Source of the DNA: JADJGC01 sp964617645
GTDB lineage: Bacteria > Zixibacteria > MSB-5A5 > CAIYYT01
Reading direction: 5' to 3'
NCBI GenBank assembly: GCA_964617645.1
Contig: CAZTYE010000013.1
Location: 1 to 64,000 of the forward strand
DNA: 64,000 nt
A program made the translations under genes and the position numbers. The notes below the pieces were generated by a model, which did no database searches, was not told the origin of the DNA, and was given only the letters and a program-made list of their open reading frames with translations. Below, in pieces: positions 8,201-16,222 of this stretch; the stretch's first letter is position 1, and every line of letters begins with the position of its first letter.

Positions 8201-10697
8201 GATCAAGCGCGACTGGCAGCCGAACGTTTACGTGTCGGCGCTGCTCATTCGCTCGACTGACAAACTGGAACGCGACATGCCGGTGCGGGCGTTTGGAGTT
8301 GTGCCGCTTGCGGTGAACACGGAAAGTCAACGGCTGAAAATCAGCATCGACGCGCCGAACGAAATCCTGCCGCGACGGGAGCTGGCGGTGAACTTCCAAG
8401 TCAGCGGCGCGCACGCGGCGCCGTATGTCACGATCGCCGCCGTTGATGAAGGGATTTGTCAACTCACCGACTATCAAACTCCCGATCCGCACGGCTTCTT
8501 TTTCGCAAAGAGACAGCTTGGAGTTGAATCGTTTGATATTTACAGCCAGATTTTGCCGGAGGTGATTCTCGGCAAGTCGCCCGCCGGCGATATCGAAGCC
8601 AAGCGACGGCGGCAACTATCACCGACCAGCATGACACGCGTTCGGCCGGTGTCGTATTGGTCGGGATTGCTCAAGGCGAACGCCGACGGCTCCGGTCGCG
8701 TGACGATTCCCGTTCCGCAGTTCAGTGGCCAGTTGCGCGTGATGGTCGCGGCCATCGAGGGTAATCGCTTCGGCGCCGCGGATAAAAATATCTTCGTGCG
8801 TGAGCCGATTGTCTTGACGCCGACGTTTCCGCGCTTTGTCGGGCCGACTGATGCATTCGTCGTTCCGGTCAGCGTTTACAACGGCACCGGCAGCGACGGC
8901 CGTTTCGAAGTGCGGCTCAATATTGACGGCGCGGTGTCGCTGACCGGTGATGCGACACAACAGGTGGCTGTTGCGGCGGGGCGAGAACTGCCGGTGTTTT
9001 TCAGTCTCAGGGCCGGAATGGCGACGGGAGTTGCGAAGTTTACAGTCATGGCGAGCGGTAACGGAAAGTCGACGCAGCATCAAGAAGAGGTTCCGATTCG
9101 CCCGCCGGTGCCGATGGTCACGCTGGCCGGTATGGGATCAGTCAGCGCCGGCGCTCCGGTAACGATTAGCATGCCGGCAGAATTCGTTGACGGGACGACT
9201 GATTTCCGCCTGACAGTCGCGCCGTTTCCGGCGGTGCGGTTCGCGGGGAGTTTGCAGTATCTGCTGGGCTATCCGCACGGCTGCCTCGAGCAGAAGACCT
9301 CAAAGGTGTTTCCGCTGCTCTATTTCGATGATTTGGCGCGCATCGCCGAACCGAATCTCTTCCGGAAAAACAGCGTCGATTACTTCGTCGAGGCAGGAAT
9401 CACGGCGCTTGCGCAGATGCAGCAGAGTTCCGGGGCGTTCGTCTACTGGCCGAGCGGCGGTTACCAGCACAATTGGAGTTCGGTGTACGCAACGCACTTT
9501 CTGGTTGAAGCGCGCCGCGCCGGATATACGGTGCCGGATCGCGTCTTCGACCGCGCTCTCGATGCACTCGAGCGCTTCGCCAGGCAGTATGACAATGCGA
9601 ACGAGTCGCGACGAAACCAAGGCGAGCCGTTTGGCGACTACGATGATCCCTCGCCGCGGCTGCCGACGGCGGTGTACGCCAACTATGTGCTGGCGCTGGC
9701 CGGCAAGCCGGATCGATCGGCGTTATCGTACCTGAAAACGACGGCGCTGCCAAAACTTCCCAACGATTCCCGCTTTCTTTTGGCGACGGCACTGGCGCTC
9801 AGCGGTGATCGGGCTTCTGCTGTGAATCTGCTCCCGACGGCGCTCGCGCCGCGCGACACAACCGACCGTTGGCAAAGCGGCGGACACTTCAGTTCACCGG
9901 CGCGCACGCAGGCGATTCTGCTCGACGCGTATGCGACCATTGATCCGCAAAGTCCGATGATTCCGAAACTCGTGGAAAGCATCGTTGCATCCGCCAACAG
10001 TCATGGCGCGTGGAGCACGACGCAGGAAAACGCTTTCATCTTGTTGGCGCTGGGAAAGGTGTTCAAACGCGCGCAAGCGACCGACTATTCCGGCAGCGTG
10101 AAGCTTGGCGGTTCGACGCTCGGTGTCTTGTCGGCAAAGTCGCAGGACTTTGGCGACAAAGACTGGGGCGGCAAGACCATTGAATTGGCCATTACGGGCA
10201 GCGGCACGGCCTACTACTACTGGCGCGCCGACGGGTTGCCGTCGACACTGCGCGTGGATGAATCGGACAACACTTTGCAAGTCCGACGTCGCTATCTCGA
10301 TCAGAGCGGCAATGCCATAAACCTTGACGCGCTGAAGCAGGGTGATCTGATCGTTGCCGAAGTGTCGATTAAGTCCATCGATCAGGACGTACAGAACGTC
10401 GCGATTGTCGATCTGCTGCCGTCGGGATTGGAAATCGAAAATCCGCGATTGCAGTCGCGCGCGGCCATTAAATGGATCGGCGAAAATCTCTATCAGCCGC
10501 GCTATCTTGATATCCGCGACGACCGGCTGATTGCTTACGGCGATCTGCGTGGCGGCCGGCAGGAGAAATTCTATTACGGCATTCGCGTGGTGAGCGAGGG
10601 GACGTTTATCCTTCCGCCCGTCACCGCCGAAGCGATGTACGCGCCGATGATTTCGTCGCGCGCGTCATCGGGACAAATTCGCGTCGGGAGGCCGTAA
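5238..10697 (+). CDS. Bacterial alpha-2-macroglobulin with thioester
   Basis: This 1819-residue protein is a bacterial alpha-2-macroglobulin of the type paired with PBP1C, thought to trap attacking proteases in the periplasm. An N-terminal transmembrane segment (VLYGVIAILSLVVVIGVIYF, about residues 12-31) anchors it, rather than a lipobox. A series of MG/Ig-like domains follows. The macroglobulin-family segment YFERDIYRPGETVNL lies in the middle. The thioester motif CLEQ is intact at residues 1349-1352, in the context YPHGCLEQ. The alpha-helical thioester domain then runs to about residue 1650, and a receptor-binding-like beta domain ends the chain. GGGGAG precedes the ATG. Six bases separate it from pbpC. 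Confidence 0.93.
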   Translation: MRKDRGAISYGVLYGVIAILSLVVVIGVIYFNTDRGDVVKVEMISPTNEVTQATNFTVVFSRELAPDSVVGQSSDAALISFQPELPGKFEWIARDKLRFYPEVALAPSTRYTAEISGKIAAEQGYRLGGNRKFEFYTTPLRVESAQLNYELRSGDDQQADLIATIDFNYPVDPPEIKRFVSIQYEGGRALNYDAPVQAGRQIVLRSTGVSRAPTEKQLQLRIGKGLMCIGGQIALADDFVAPLTLPGRTDLRVESLLPESGTEGQRGARIVFNLPIDPATAASYVSIQPDTKYSLRVAHNAIYLQSDFDLKQTYQVRLAPGLRAVDGATLKREYLGTLDLQRADIPPQLSFVGDGYYLSRTGEFKVGLATINVDRVVLEAQQVFANNLCYLLTGNDLAESGQWRDWVYNFEGVGRTVKEWELKIAGAKNQETVTPLNVRDHFSAEQRGVYRIIAREYERRWQSATRWIVATDLGIVAKRSQGELWVWVNSLATLKPIAGAQLTLLSRNNQKLAEVKTDADGIAIFKNYAPKESGLDPFLLTASLGDDLSFLELTRRLIPTTDFDVAGVPPLRGGYEAFVYFERDIYRPGETVNLAAVVRGVNAATPTPFPIRLRVTAPDGKIIVEERAILNEQGAAQFRVPVADYALTGRYAAEILIGDNDPIGRGLFAIEEFIPDRMKVTLSTAQKSINTGHTLAIKIDAITLFGPPASGRSVSGKVEIEAFDFAPDKHKSFSFRDDTKSFATQTHELAAAQLDDNGRFEYRFAVPSPLAPPSALRGVLSATVLEPGGRGVTDYGGVEIHAYPAYVGLRPAQAGYAEPNSPTRFDIVVVDPAGEPVGGRQVEVVLQRIYWNSIMRFDESQWRYRWVSEQVAQEVDRFTVTSSATSGDFSVTPLDYGKYRVIARDLAGSGSASYDFYASGWGYAPWALDNPDRIEIDLDKSEYTAGETAVAQIRSPFAGKLLLTIERDQVYSHQILTLKENTATIRIPIKRDWQPNVYVSALLIRSTDKLERDMPVRAFGVVPLAVNTESQRLKISIDAPNEILPRRELAVNFQVSGAHAAPYVTIAAVDEGICQLTDYQTPDPHGFFFAKRQLGVESFDIYSQILPEVILGKSPAGDIEAKRRRQLSPTSMTRVRPVSYWSGLLKANADGSGRVTIPVPQFSGQLRVMVAAIEGNRFGAADKNIFVREPIVLTPTFPRFVGPTDAFVVPVSVYNGTGSDGRFEVRLNIDGAVSLTGDATQQVAVAAGRELPVFFSLRAGMATGVAKFTVMASGNGKSTQHQEEVPIRPPVPMVTLAGMGSVSAGAPVTISMPAEFVDGTTDFRLTVAPFPAVRFAGSLQYLLGYPHGCLEQKTSKVFPLLYFDDLARIAEPNLFRKNSVDYFVEAGITALAQMQQSSGAFVYWPSGGYQHNWSSVYATHFLVEARRAGYTVPDRVFDRALDALERFARQYDNANESRRNQGEPFGDYDDPSPRLPTAVYANYVLALAGKPDRSALSYLKTTALPKLPNDSRFLLATALALSGDRASAVNLLPTALAPRDTTDRWQSGGHFSSPARTQAILLDAYATIDPQSPMIPKLVESIVASANSHGAWSTTQENAFILLALGKVFKRAQATDYSGSVKLGGSTLGVLSAKSQDFGDKDWGGKTIELAITGSGTAYYYWRADGLPSTLRVDESDNTLQVRRRYLDQSGNAINLDALKQGDLIVAEVSIKSIDQDVQNVAIVDLLPSGLEIENPRLQSRAAIKWIGENLYQPRYLDIRDDRLIAYGDLRGGRQEKFYYGIRVVSEGTFILPPVTAEAMYAPMISSRASSGQIRVGRP

Positions 10698-10703
10698 TCG
10701 CCA

Positions 10704-13028
10704 ATGCTTGATTTGGAACGCATCTGCAAATTGGTGCGAGTGGTTGCGGCGCTTCTGATCGTTACCGTGTTGTCGTTTATGGGCGCGGATCTGGCGTTTC
10801 CGCTGCCGAAAGATCGACTCTATCCGCCGTCATCGCAGCAAATACTCGACAAGGACGGGCGGATCCTGCGCGCCTTTCTGGCGCCCGACCAAATGTGGCG
10901 GCTGCGGGTGACGAGCGAGCAGACTTCATCACAGCTCAAGCTGGCAGTGTTGGCCTACGAGGATCGGCATTTCTACGTTCATCCGGGAATCAACCCGGCA
11001 GCGCTGCTGCGCGCCGCGTCGGCGAACATTCGCGCCGGACGAATCATCCAAGGCGGCTCGACAATCACCATGCAGGTGGCACGGCTGATCGAACCAAAAG
11101 AGCGCACGGTGGCGAGCAAGCTGATCGAAATGTTCCGGGCGCTGCAGCTTGAGCTGCACTTGACCAAAGACGAAATCCTCACCTGCTACTTCAATCTGGC
11201 GCCTTACGGCGGCAATATCGTCGGTATCGGCGCCGCGGCGCGTTCGTACTTTCAGAAGGCGCCGGATGCGCTCAGCCTCGGCGAAGCCGCGCTCCTTGCG
11301 GCGATACCGAACTCGCCCAACCGCTATCGACCGGATGTGAATCCGGAGGCGGCGGCGCAAGCGCGCGCCAAGATTCTGCGGATCATGCGTGACCGCGGAG
11401 CCATTACCGAGCAACAACGGGAAGAGGCGCAGCAGGAAACGATTCCGCGACGCCGCTTCGATCTGCCCTTTAGCGCGCCGCATTTCGCAGAGCTAATTCG
11501 CGAAGCCTACCCGGACCAGGAGATAGCGGGCACGACGCTGGATTCGCGGGTTCAGGAACTGGCCGAGCACGCGCTCGACCGCCAACTGGCGCAATTATCG
11601 CCGCTCGGAATTCATAGCGGCGCGGTAGTGGTGGTCGACAACCGATCCGGCACGCTTTTGGCCTTGGTGGGGTCGCAGGAATACTTCGACTCACTGCACT
11701 CCGGGCAAGTCAACGGCGCAACAGCGCCGCGTTCGCCGGGCTCGGCGCTCAAGCCGTTCGTATACGCGCTGGCGCTCGATCGGGGAGTAATATCGTCGCG
11801 AACCTTGATCTACGATGTACCCGTCGAATTCGCCGGCTACAAACCGGTGAACTACGACGAAACCTTCAACGGCGCCGTGGCCGCCGAAGACGCGCTGATC
11901 CGCTCGCTGAACGTGCCGGCAATCAACCTCGCTGCGCAAACCGGCGGGGAGAAGATTTTCGAAGAATTGAAGCGCTGCGGCCTGACAACGCTCAATCGCC
12001 CCTGGTCGCAATACGGCTTGCCGCTGGTGTTGGGCGGATGCGAAGTCAAGCTGCTCGAATTGACGAACCTCTACGCCGCGCTGGCGAACAGCGGACGATA
12101 TCGCAGATTGCGTTTCCTAAAAAGCGACTCGGCAACCGGAGAACATGAACTCGTGGATACCGCTGCGGCATTCATCGTGAGTGAGATTCTGAGCCGCGTG
12201 CGGCGTCCGGAGCTGCCGTCGGCCTGGGAAGCCGCCACAAATGTTCCGAAGGTGGCGTGGAAGACGGGAACTTCATTGGGCAAGCGCGATGCCTGGTCAA
12301 TCGGCTACAATCGTGATTATACGATCGGCGTCTGGATCGGCAATTTCAACGGGCGCGGCCACCCGCAACTGATCGGAGCCGAAGCGGCGGCGCCGGTTCT
12401 GTTTGATTTGTTCGAAACACTGGCCACCGGCGCCAGCGCCGGCTGGTTCGAACAGCCGCCGAATGTCGCGTGTCGACAGGTCTGCGCGTTATCGGGCATG
12501 CTTGCAACTGAATTTTGCACCGTCGTCGAGGACGAACCGGCGATTGTCGGGGTTGCGCCGAATCAACCCTGCTCGATGCACGAGGCCATCATCGTCGACC
12601 AAATTACGGGTCAGCGTTTGTGCAAACACTGTCGCGCCGGACATGCGACCCGGGAGCGAATCGCGGTGCGCTGGCCGACGGCGATTGCCACTTGGATGCA
12701 GCGCAACGGACGCGTGATCGACGCGATCCCGGCGCACAATCCGCAGTGCGGCGTGTTAGCCTCGGGAGACGGGCCGGTGATCGTATCGCCGATCGACGAA
12801 TCGGATTTTCAACTGCGTCCGGAAGTGGCGCGGCGGTATCAGCGAATCCGGCTCGATGCCTCGGTGGCAAACGAGACGCGGACGATTTACTGGTTTCTCA
12901 ATCAAAAACTGATTTACTCGGGAGCGCCGACGCAGCAGGTATTTTTCGATCCAACGCCGGGGAAACACGTGATCGTCTGCATGGACGATCGGGGACGTTC
13001 TTCGGAAGTCGAAGTATCGGTGCGGTAG
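10704..13028 (+). CDS. pbpC: Penicillin-binding protein 1C
   Basis: This 774-residue bifunctional peptidoglycan synthase has the PBP1C architecture. A signal anchor lies near residues 8-28. The GT51 transglycosylase domain has catalytic EDRHFYVHPG (Glu86), then GGSTITMQ and NLAPYGGNIVGIGAAA. The transpeptidase domain has SALK (Ser347-Lys350), SLN (401-403) and KTG (520-522). A C-terminal BiPBP_C Ig-like domain spans roughly residues 690-774. All catalytic residues are present. The pairing with alpha-2-macroglobulin is a widespread operon, seen as a link between envelope repair and protease defence. It converges on the response regulator at 13047. Confidence 0.95.
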   Translation: MLDLERICKLVRVVAALLIVTVLSFMGADLAFPLPKDRLYPPSSQQILDKDGRILRAFLAPDQMWRLRVTSEQTSSQLKLAVLAYEDRHFYVHPGINPAALLRAASANIRAGRIIQGGSTITMQVARLIEPKERTVASKLIEMFRALQLELHLTKDEILTCYFNLAPYGGNIVGIGAAARSYFQKAPDALSLGEAALLAAIPNSPNRYRPDVNPEAAAQARAKILRIMRDRGAITEQQREEAQQETIPRRRFDLPFSAPHFAELIREAYPDQEIAGTTLDSRVQELAEHALDRQLAQLSPLGIHSGAVVVVDNRSGTLLALVGSQEYFDSLHSGQVNGATAPRSPGSALKPFVYALALDRGVISSRTLIYDVPVEFAGYKPVNYDETFNGAVAAEDALIRSLNVPAINLAAQTGGEKIFEELKRCGLTTLNRPWSQYGLPLVLGGCEVKLLELTNLYAALANSGRYRRLRFLKSDSATGEHELVDTAAAFIVSEILSRVRRPELPSAWEAATNVPKVAWKTGTSLGKRDAWSIGYNRDYTIGVWIGNFNGRGHPQLIGAEAAAPVLFDLFETLATGASAGWFEQPPNVACRQVCALSGMLATEFCTVVEDEPAIVGVAPNQPCSMHEAIIVDQITGQRLCKHCRAGHATRERIAVRWPTAIATWMQRNGRVIDAIPAHNPQCGVLASGDGPVIVSPIDESDFQLRPEVARRYQRIRLDASVANETRTIYWFLNQKLIYSGAPTQQVFFDPTPGKHVIVCMDDRGRSSEVEVSVR

Positions 13029-13046
13029 CCGGGCGGCGTTGTTCGG

Positions 13047-13760
13047 TCAAGCGTTGGAGTCAAGCTCGCCGCGCGGCGTAAATTTGTAGCCGGCGCCGCG
13101 CATCGTGTGGATGTAGCGCGGGTTGGATTGATCCGGTTCAAAGATCTTTCGCAGCCGCAGAATGAAATTATCGATCGTGCGCGATGACGGGAAAACGTGG
13201 TATCCCCAGACGGCGTCGAGCAGCATGTCGCGTGTGACAACTTCGTTGGCGTGTTCGACGAGAAACTTCATCGTCATGCACTCTTTCTGGGAAAGCTCGA
13301 CTTCCCCGCCGGTCCCTTTTGCGCGGTAAGTTTTGAAGTCGACCCAGTTGGCGTCGAAGGCAAAGCGCGATTTGTCAATCGCGATGGTCCCATACCAAAC
13401 CTGACGGCGAAAGATCGCCGCAACGCGGAGGAGCAATTCCTGCAAGTTGAACGGTTTGGTAAGGTAGTCGTCGCCGCCGGAGAGAAACCCCTCAATGCGA
13501 TCCGATTGCCGGTCACGCGCCGTCAAAAAGAGCACCGGTACCCGGCCGCCGGCATCGCGGATTTCTTTGCAAACCGTGAGACCATCTTTGCCGGGAATCA
13601 TGATATCGAGAATCAGCAGATCGAACTGCCCTTTGTGATATGTTTCCAGCGCCACAATGCCGTCGCCCGCGACCGCGACCTCGTAGCCTTCGGCTTCAAG
13701 GTTGATTTGCAGTCCTTCGGCAATGTGCTCTTCGTCTTCGACGACCAAAATTCGCTTCAT
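13047..13760 (-). CDS. OmpR/PhoB-family response regulator
   Basis: A 237-residue regulator. The receiver domain (residues 1-120) has the acidic pocket EDEE at 8-11, phosphoacceptor Asp52 in LLILDIMIPG, and the conserved LTARD and K (YLTKPF) positions. A winged-helix DNA-binding domain fills the C-terminus, with the signature VTRDMLLDAVWGY and SSRTIDNFILRLRKIFEPD. Its start overlaps the stop of the histidine kinase by ATGA, so the two are translationally coupled and form a cognate pair. The gene ends 18 bases from the convergent pbpC. Confidence 0.93.
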   Translation of the reverse strand: MKRILVVEDEEHIAEGLQINLEAEGYEVAVAGDGIVALETYHKGQFDLLILDIMIPGKDGLTVCKEIRDAGGRVPVLFLTARDRQSDRIEGFLSGGDDYLTKPFNLQELLLRVAAIFRRQVWYGTIAIDKSRFAFDANWVDFKTYRAKGTGGEVELSQKECMTMKFLVEHANEVVTRDMLLDAVWGYHVFPSSRTIDNFILRLRKIFEPDQSNPRYIHTMRGAGYKFTPRGELDSNA

Positions 13761-15124
13761 CGGCGCCTCACTAACGGCAGTTTGATAATAAACGTCGTGC
13801 CTTTGTCAAGCCCTTCCGAGCGAGCTTCGACTGCGCCTCCGTGTTCCGTGACAATTTGCCGGACGAGAAACAGCCCGATGCCGGTGCCTTTCACCGAGCG
13901 CGTGCTCTCCTCGCCGGTGCGATAAAAGCGGTCGAAGACTTTCTTGATCTCGTAGCGTTCGATGCCGATGCCCTGATCGGCGAAGGCGACTTCCACCGCG
14001 CGACCGATTCGGCGGGCGGTGATGGTCAGATGACGGCGATGCTCGGGCGAGTATTTGATGGCATTGTCGACGAGCGCCGTGACGACGCGCCGCAACGCGT
14101 GGTAGTCGGTGCGCACCGGCAACTCGGGACCGATCTCGGCGGAGATTTGCATTTGATAGCGGTCAAGATGCGGTTGCAGGTCTTCGATATATTCGCGCAG
14201 ATCGGTCGCCAGATTGGTTTCGACGAGATTGGCATGGTGGCCGCGCGTCCCGATGCGACCGGCCTCCAGAACATTGTCGACCAGGCCTTCCAGCCGCGCG
14301 CAATCATCGAGCATCCGCGGGATGAACCCTTTCACTTTCTCCTGATCGAATTTCCCGGACGCCATCGTTTCGAGATAAAGTTTGATCGAAGCGAGCGGAA
14401 TTTTCAGTTCATGCGTAACGGCATGGATGAAGTTCTCCTGTTGCATCTTAAGCTCTTCCGATTGGCGCAATGTGCGGTAGATCATGAACGCGCCGAAGAG
14501 CGTCAACAGCACGAAGAACGAGCCTTCCATCGTAAACATGAAGACACGCCGGCGACCGCGCTCCTCGACATCGGCGAGCACCTGCGGCTGGACGGAGAAC
14601 ATCTCCGGCGCGAACCAAGGCGACTCGTAGCGTCCGCGTCGCGCCGCCGCGAATTGCAGGTCGGCGTTGACGGTTGAGGTGAGTTGTGCCGGATAGGCGG
14701 CGTCGAGGAAGACGAGCGCACGATAGCTGGAGCGAACGTCGAGGTAGAATGTCGAGTCGACCGCGCCGGAAGTGATCAATAAACCGCCCTCAGGATCAAA
14801 TAGCTGATAGCCAATGACAGCGGGGTCTTCGCGCAGCAGTTCAAAGGCGGCCTCGAGATGGCGGATGTTGTCGACCGACACGAACGATGCGGCTTCGCGC
14901 TCGAGACGGGCATATGAGCGATTAAGAATGGCGGCCGCGAGTTCGGCAGACGCCTGCGCCTGCCGTTCGTGAAACGCGAGTTGCTCCCTCGAGATCGTGA
15001 CCTGAAAGTAGATCCACCAGACGATCTGCGCAACGGCGACAACGGCGATGGCGACGAAGAGCGCCAGCGCGAGACCGGTGGGTCGGGCCAATTTGCGTTT
15101 GATACGATCGATAGCGAACCTCAA
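13757..15124 (-). CDS. Membrane histidine kinase, partner of the OmpR-type regulator
   Basis: The protein has two membrane segments: about residues 15-40, and another starting near FMFTMEGSFFVLLTLFGAFM. They bracket a periplasmic sensor region of about 180 residues. The kinase core has the H-box HAVTHELKIPLASIK, the N-box VDNAIKYSPE, the G1 box DQGIGIE with the F-box VFDRFYR, and the G2 box GTGIGLFLVRQI. The frame extends upstream to 15235 through hairpin repeats, which is unlikely to be coding. I place the start at the TTG at 15124 (455 residues), just before the first hydrophobic segment, without a strong ribosome binding site. The signal sensed is unknown. Confidence 0.85.
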   Translation of the reverse strand: MRFAIDRIKRKLARPTGLALALFVAIAVVAVAQIVWWIYFQVTISREQLAFHERQAQASAELAAAILNRSYARLEREAASFVSVDNIRHLEAAFELLREDPAVIGYQLFDPEGGLLITSGAVDSTFYLDVRSSYRALVFLDAAYPAQLTSTVNADLQFAAARRGRYESPWFAPEMFSVQPQVLADVEERGRRRVFMFTMEGSFFVLLTLFGAFMIYRTLRQSEELKMQQENFIHAVTHELKIPLASIKLYLETMASGKFDQEKVKGFIPRMLDDCARLEGLVDNVLEAGRIGTRGHHANLVETNLATDLREYIEDLQPHLDRYQMQISAEIGPELPVRTDYHALRRVVTALVDNAIKYSPEHRRHLTITARRIGRAVEVAFADQGIGIERYEIKKVFDRFYRTGEESTRSVKGTGIGLFLVRQIVTEHGGAVEARSEGLDKGTTFIIKLPLVRRR

Positions 15125-15137
15125 TCTTGGACGAATG

Positions 15138-15213
15138 TTGGGTTGGGCGCACTGCCGTGCGCCTCTACGCGACGTGGCCATGCTTCGGGCGCAAAGTATT
15201 GCGCCCCTACCGG
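15138..15213. repeat. Intergenic double-hairpin repeat, copy 1
   Basis: The unit starts TTGGGTTGGG and contains two perfect stems. GGCGCAC/GTGCGCC pairs at 15146-15163 around TGCC, and GGGCGCAA/TTGCGCCC pairs at 15187-15206 around AGTA. A second unit begins 83 bases later. Such GC-rich stem pairs resemble dispersed intergenic repeats in metagenome-derived genomes. It lies upstream of the minus-strand histidine kinase. Confidence 0.7.
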
Positions 15214-15220
15214 CGCAACT

Positions 15221-15296
15221 TTGGGTTGGGCGCACTGCCGTGCGCCATTACGCAGCGCAGTCACGCCTCGGGCGCAAAGTATTGCGCCCCGACCGG
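15221..15296. repeat. Intergenic double-hairpin repeat, copy 2
   Basis: This unit keeps both stems of copy 1 exactly (15229-15246 and 15270-15289) and the flanking TTGGGTTGGG and ACCGG. The spacer between the stems has diverged in sequence while keeping its length. That pattern suggests selection on, or transposition of, the stem structure rather than simple recent duplication. Confidence 0.7.
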
Positions 15297-15343
15297 CTCG
15301 GGGGATAGATATCCCTTCCGCTTACGCAATATATTATTCCCGA

Positions 15344-16222
15344 TTAGAAACGAAAGTTGAACTGCAGAAAGAGCGGCGTTTGGCGGTTTGAGTCTGAGGT
15401 GACAAAGTCATCGCCGAGCGAGTACATCAGTTCAGCGATCAACCAGCCAACGAGAGCGCCGGCGGCGACATCGGAAAGATAATGCTGGTGCGCATGGATT
15501 CGCGACCACGCGACAAACGACGCCCACGAAAACAGCGCCGTTGGCGGCGCCCAATTCCAGTTGCGGAAGTCGCGGCAGTTCAAACGATCGCGCATGACTT
15601 GGCGCAACCGCAGATTGAGGTAGGCGGTCGCAAAAAACGCGCTGGAGGCATGGCCCGATATGAACGATTTGCGGGCATCATCATTGTTGAAGCCTTCCTC
15701 GTTTTGAACTTCCGGATGGAAATAGAGCATGGGCCGGGGTCGAGCGAATGCCCACTTGAACAAGCCGGTAACGCCTTTGGTGGCGATCAGGCCGCTGCTA
15801 TATAATAGTATATCCTGCGCGGCGTCTTTTCCGGAACGTTGGGCCGGCCAGCGGAAATCCGCACCGACCAGAGCGACGCCGCAGAGCGCCGGCGTAATCG
15901 CGGATCCGAAAGAGCCATCGATGAAATTCGTCTTGCCCGCGTAGTAGCGACCGCCGAGCAGTTTCAGCGCCGAACGGTCGAAAAGCACGGGGCCGTTGAT
16001 CAGCGCTTTCCGCTGGGGCGAGATCGACGGCGTCATTTCGTAGAGGGCGAGCGGAGCCATTGATGCCGCAAAAACGGCGACAGCTTCGCCGCCGGAAAGA
16101 TAGTCGCGTTGCGTTGCCGCTCTTCCCGCCGCGGAACTGTCAGCCGCAAAAACGCTCAGCAGCAGAAGACAAATCAAGAAGACATGCTTGCCCAGAGAGG
16201 GGTGACGGCGCCCGCAAATCAA
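15344..16222 (-). CDS. PAP2-family phosphatase
   Basis: A 292-residue exported or membrane protein with an N-terminal signal (HVFLICLLLLSVFAADSSA). It carries all three PAP2 (type 2 phosphatidic acid phosphatase) motifs: KWAFARPRP, SFISGHASSAF (the P-S-G-H equivalent) and SRIHAHQHYLSD. The catalytic histidines are present, so it is probably an active lipid or polyprenyl phosphatase at the membrane. It ends in FNFRF, a barrel-like C-terminus unusual for the soluble PAP2 fold, so an outer-membrane barrel extension is possible. Its start overlaps the stop of the lipoprotein gene upstream by ATGA. Confidence 0.85.
   Translation of the reverse strand: MICGRRHPSLGKHVFLICLLLLSVFAADSSAAGRAATQRDYLSGGEAVAVFAASMAPLALYEMTPSISPQRKALINGPVLFDRSALKLLGGRYYAGKTNFIDGSFGSAITPALCGVALVGADFRWPAQRSGKDAAQDILLYSSGLIATKGVTGLFKWAFARPRPMLYFHPEVQNEEGFNNDDARKSFISGHASSAFFATAYLNLRLRQVMRDRLNCRDFRNWNWAPPTALFSWASFVAWSRIHAHQHYLSDVAAGALVGWLIAELMYSLGDDFVTSDSNRQTPLFLQFNFRF

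Noticed and set aside
15125..15235. N-terminal extension of the histidine kinase frame
   Set aside because: The extension is encoded by the intergenic hairpin repeat and gives an implausible Cys/Arg-rich leader.
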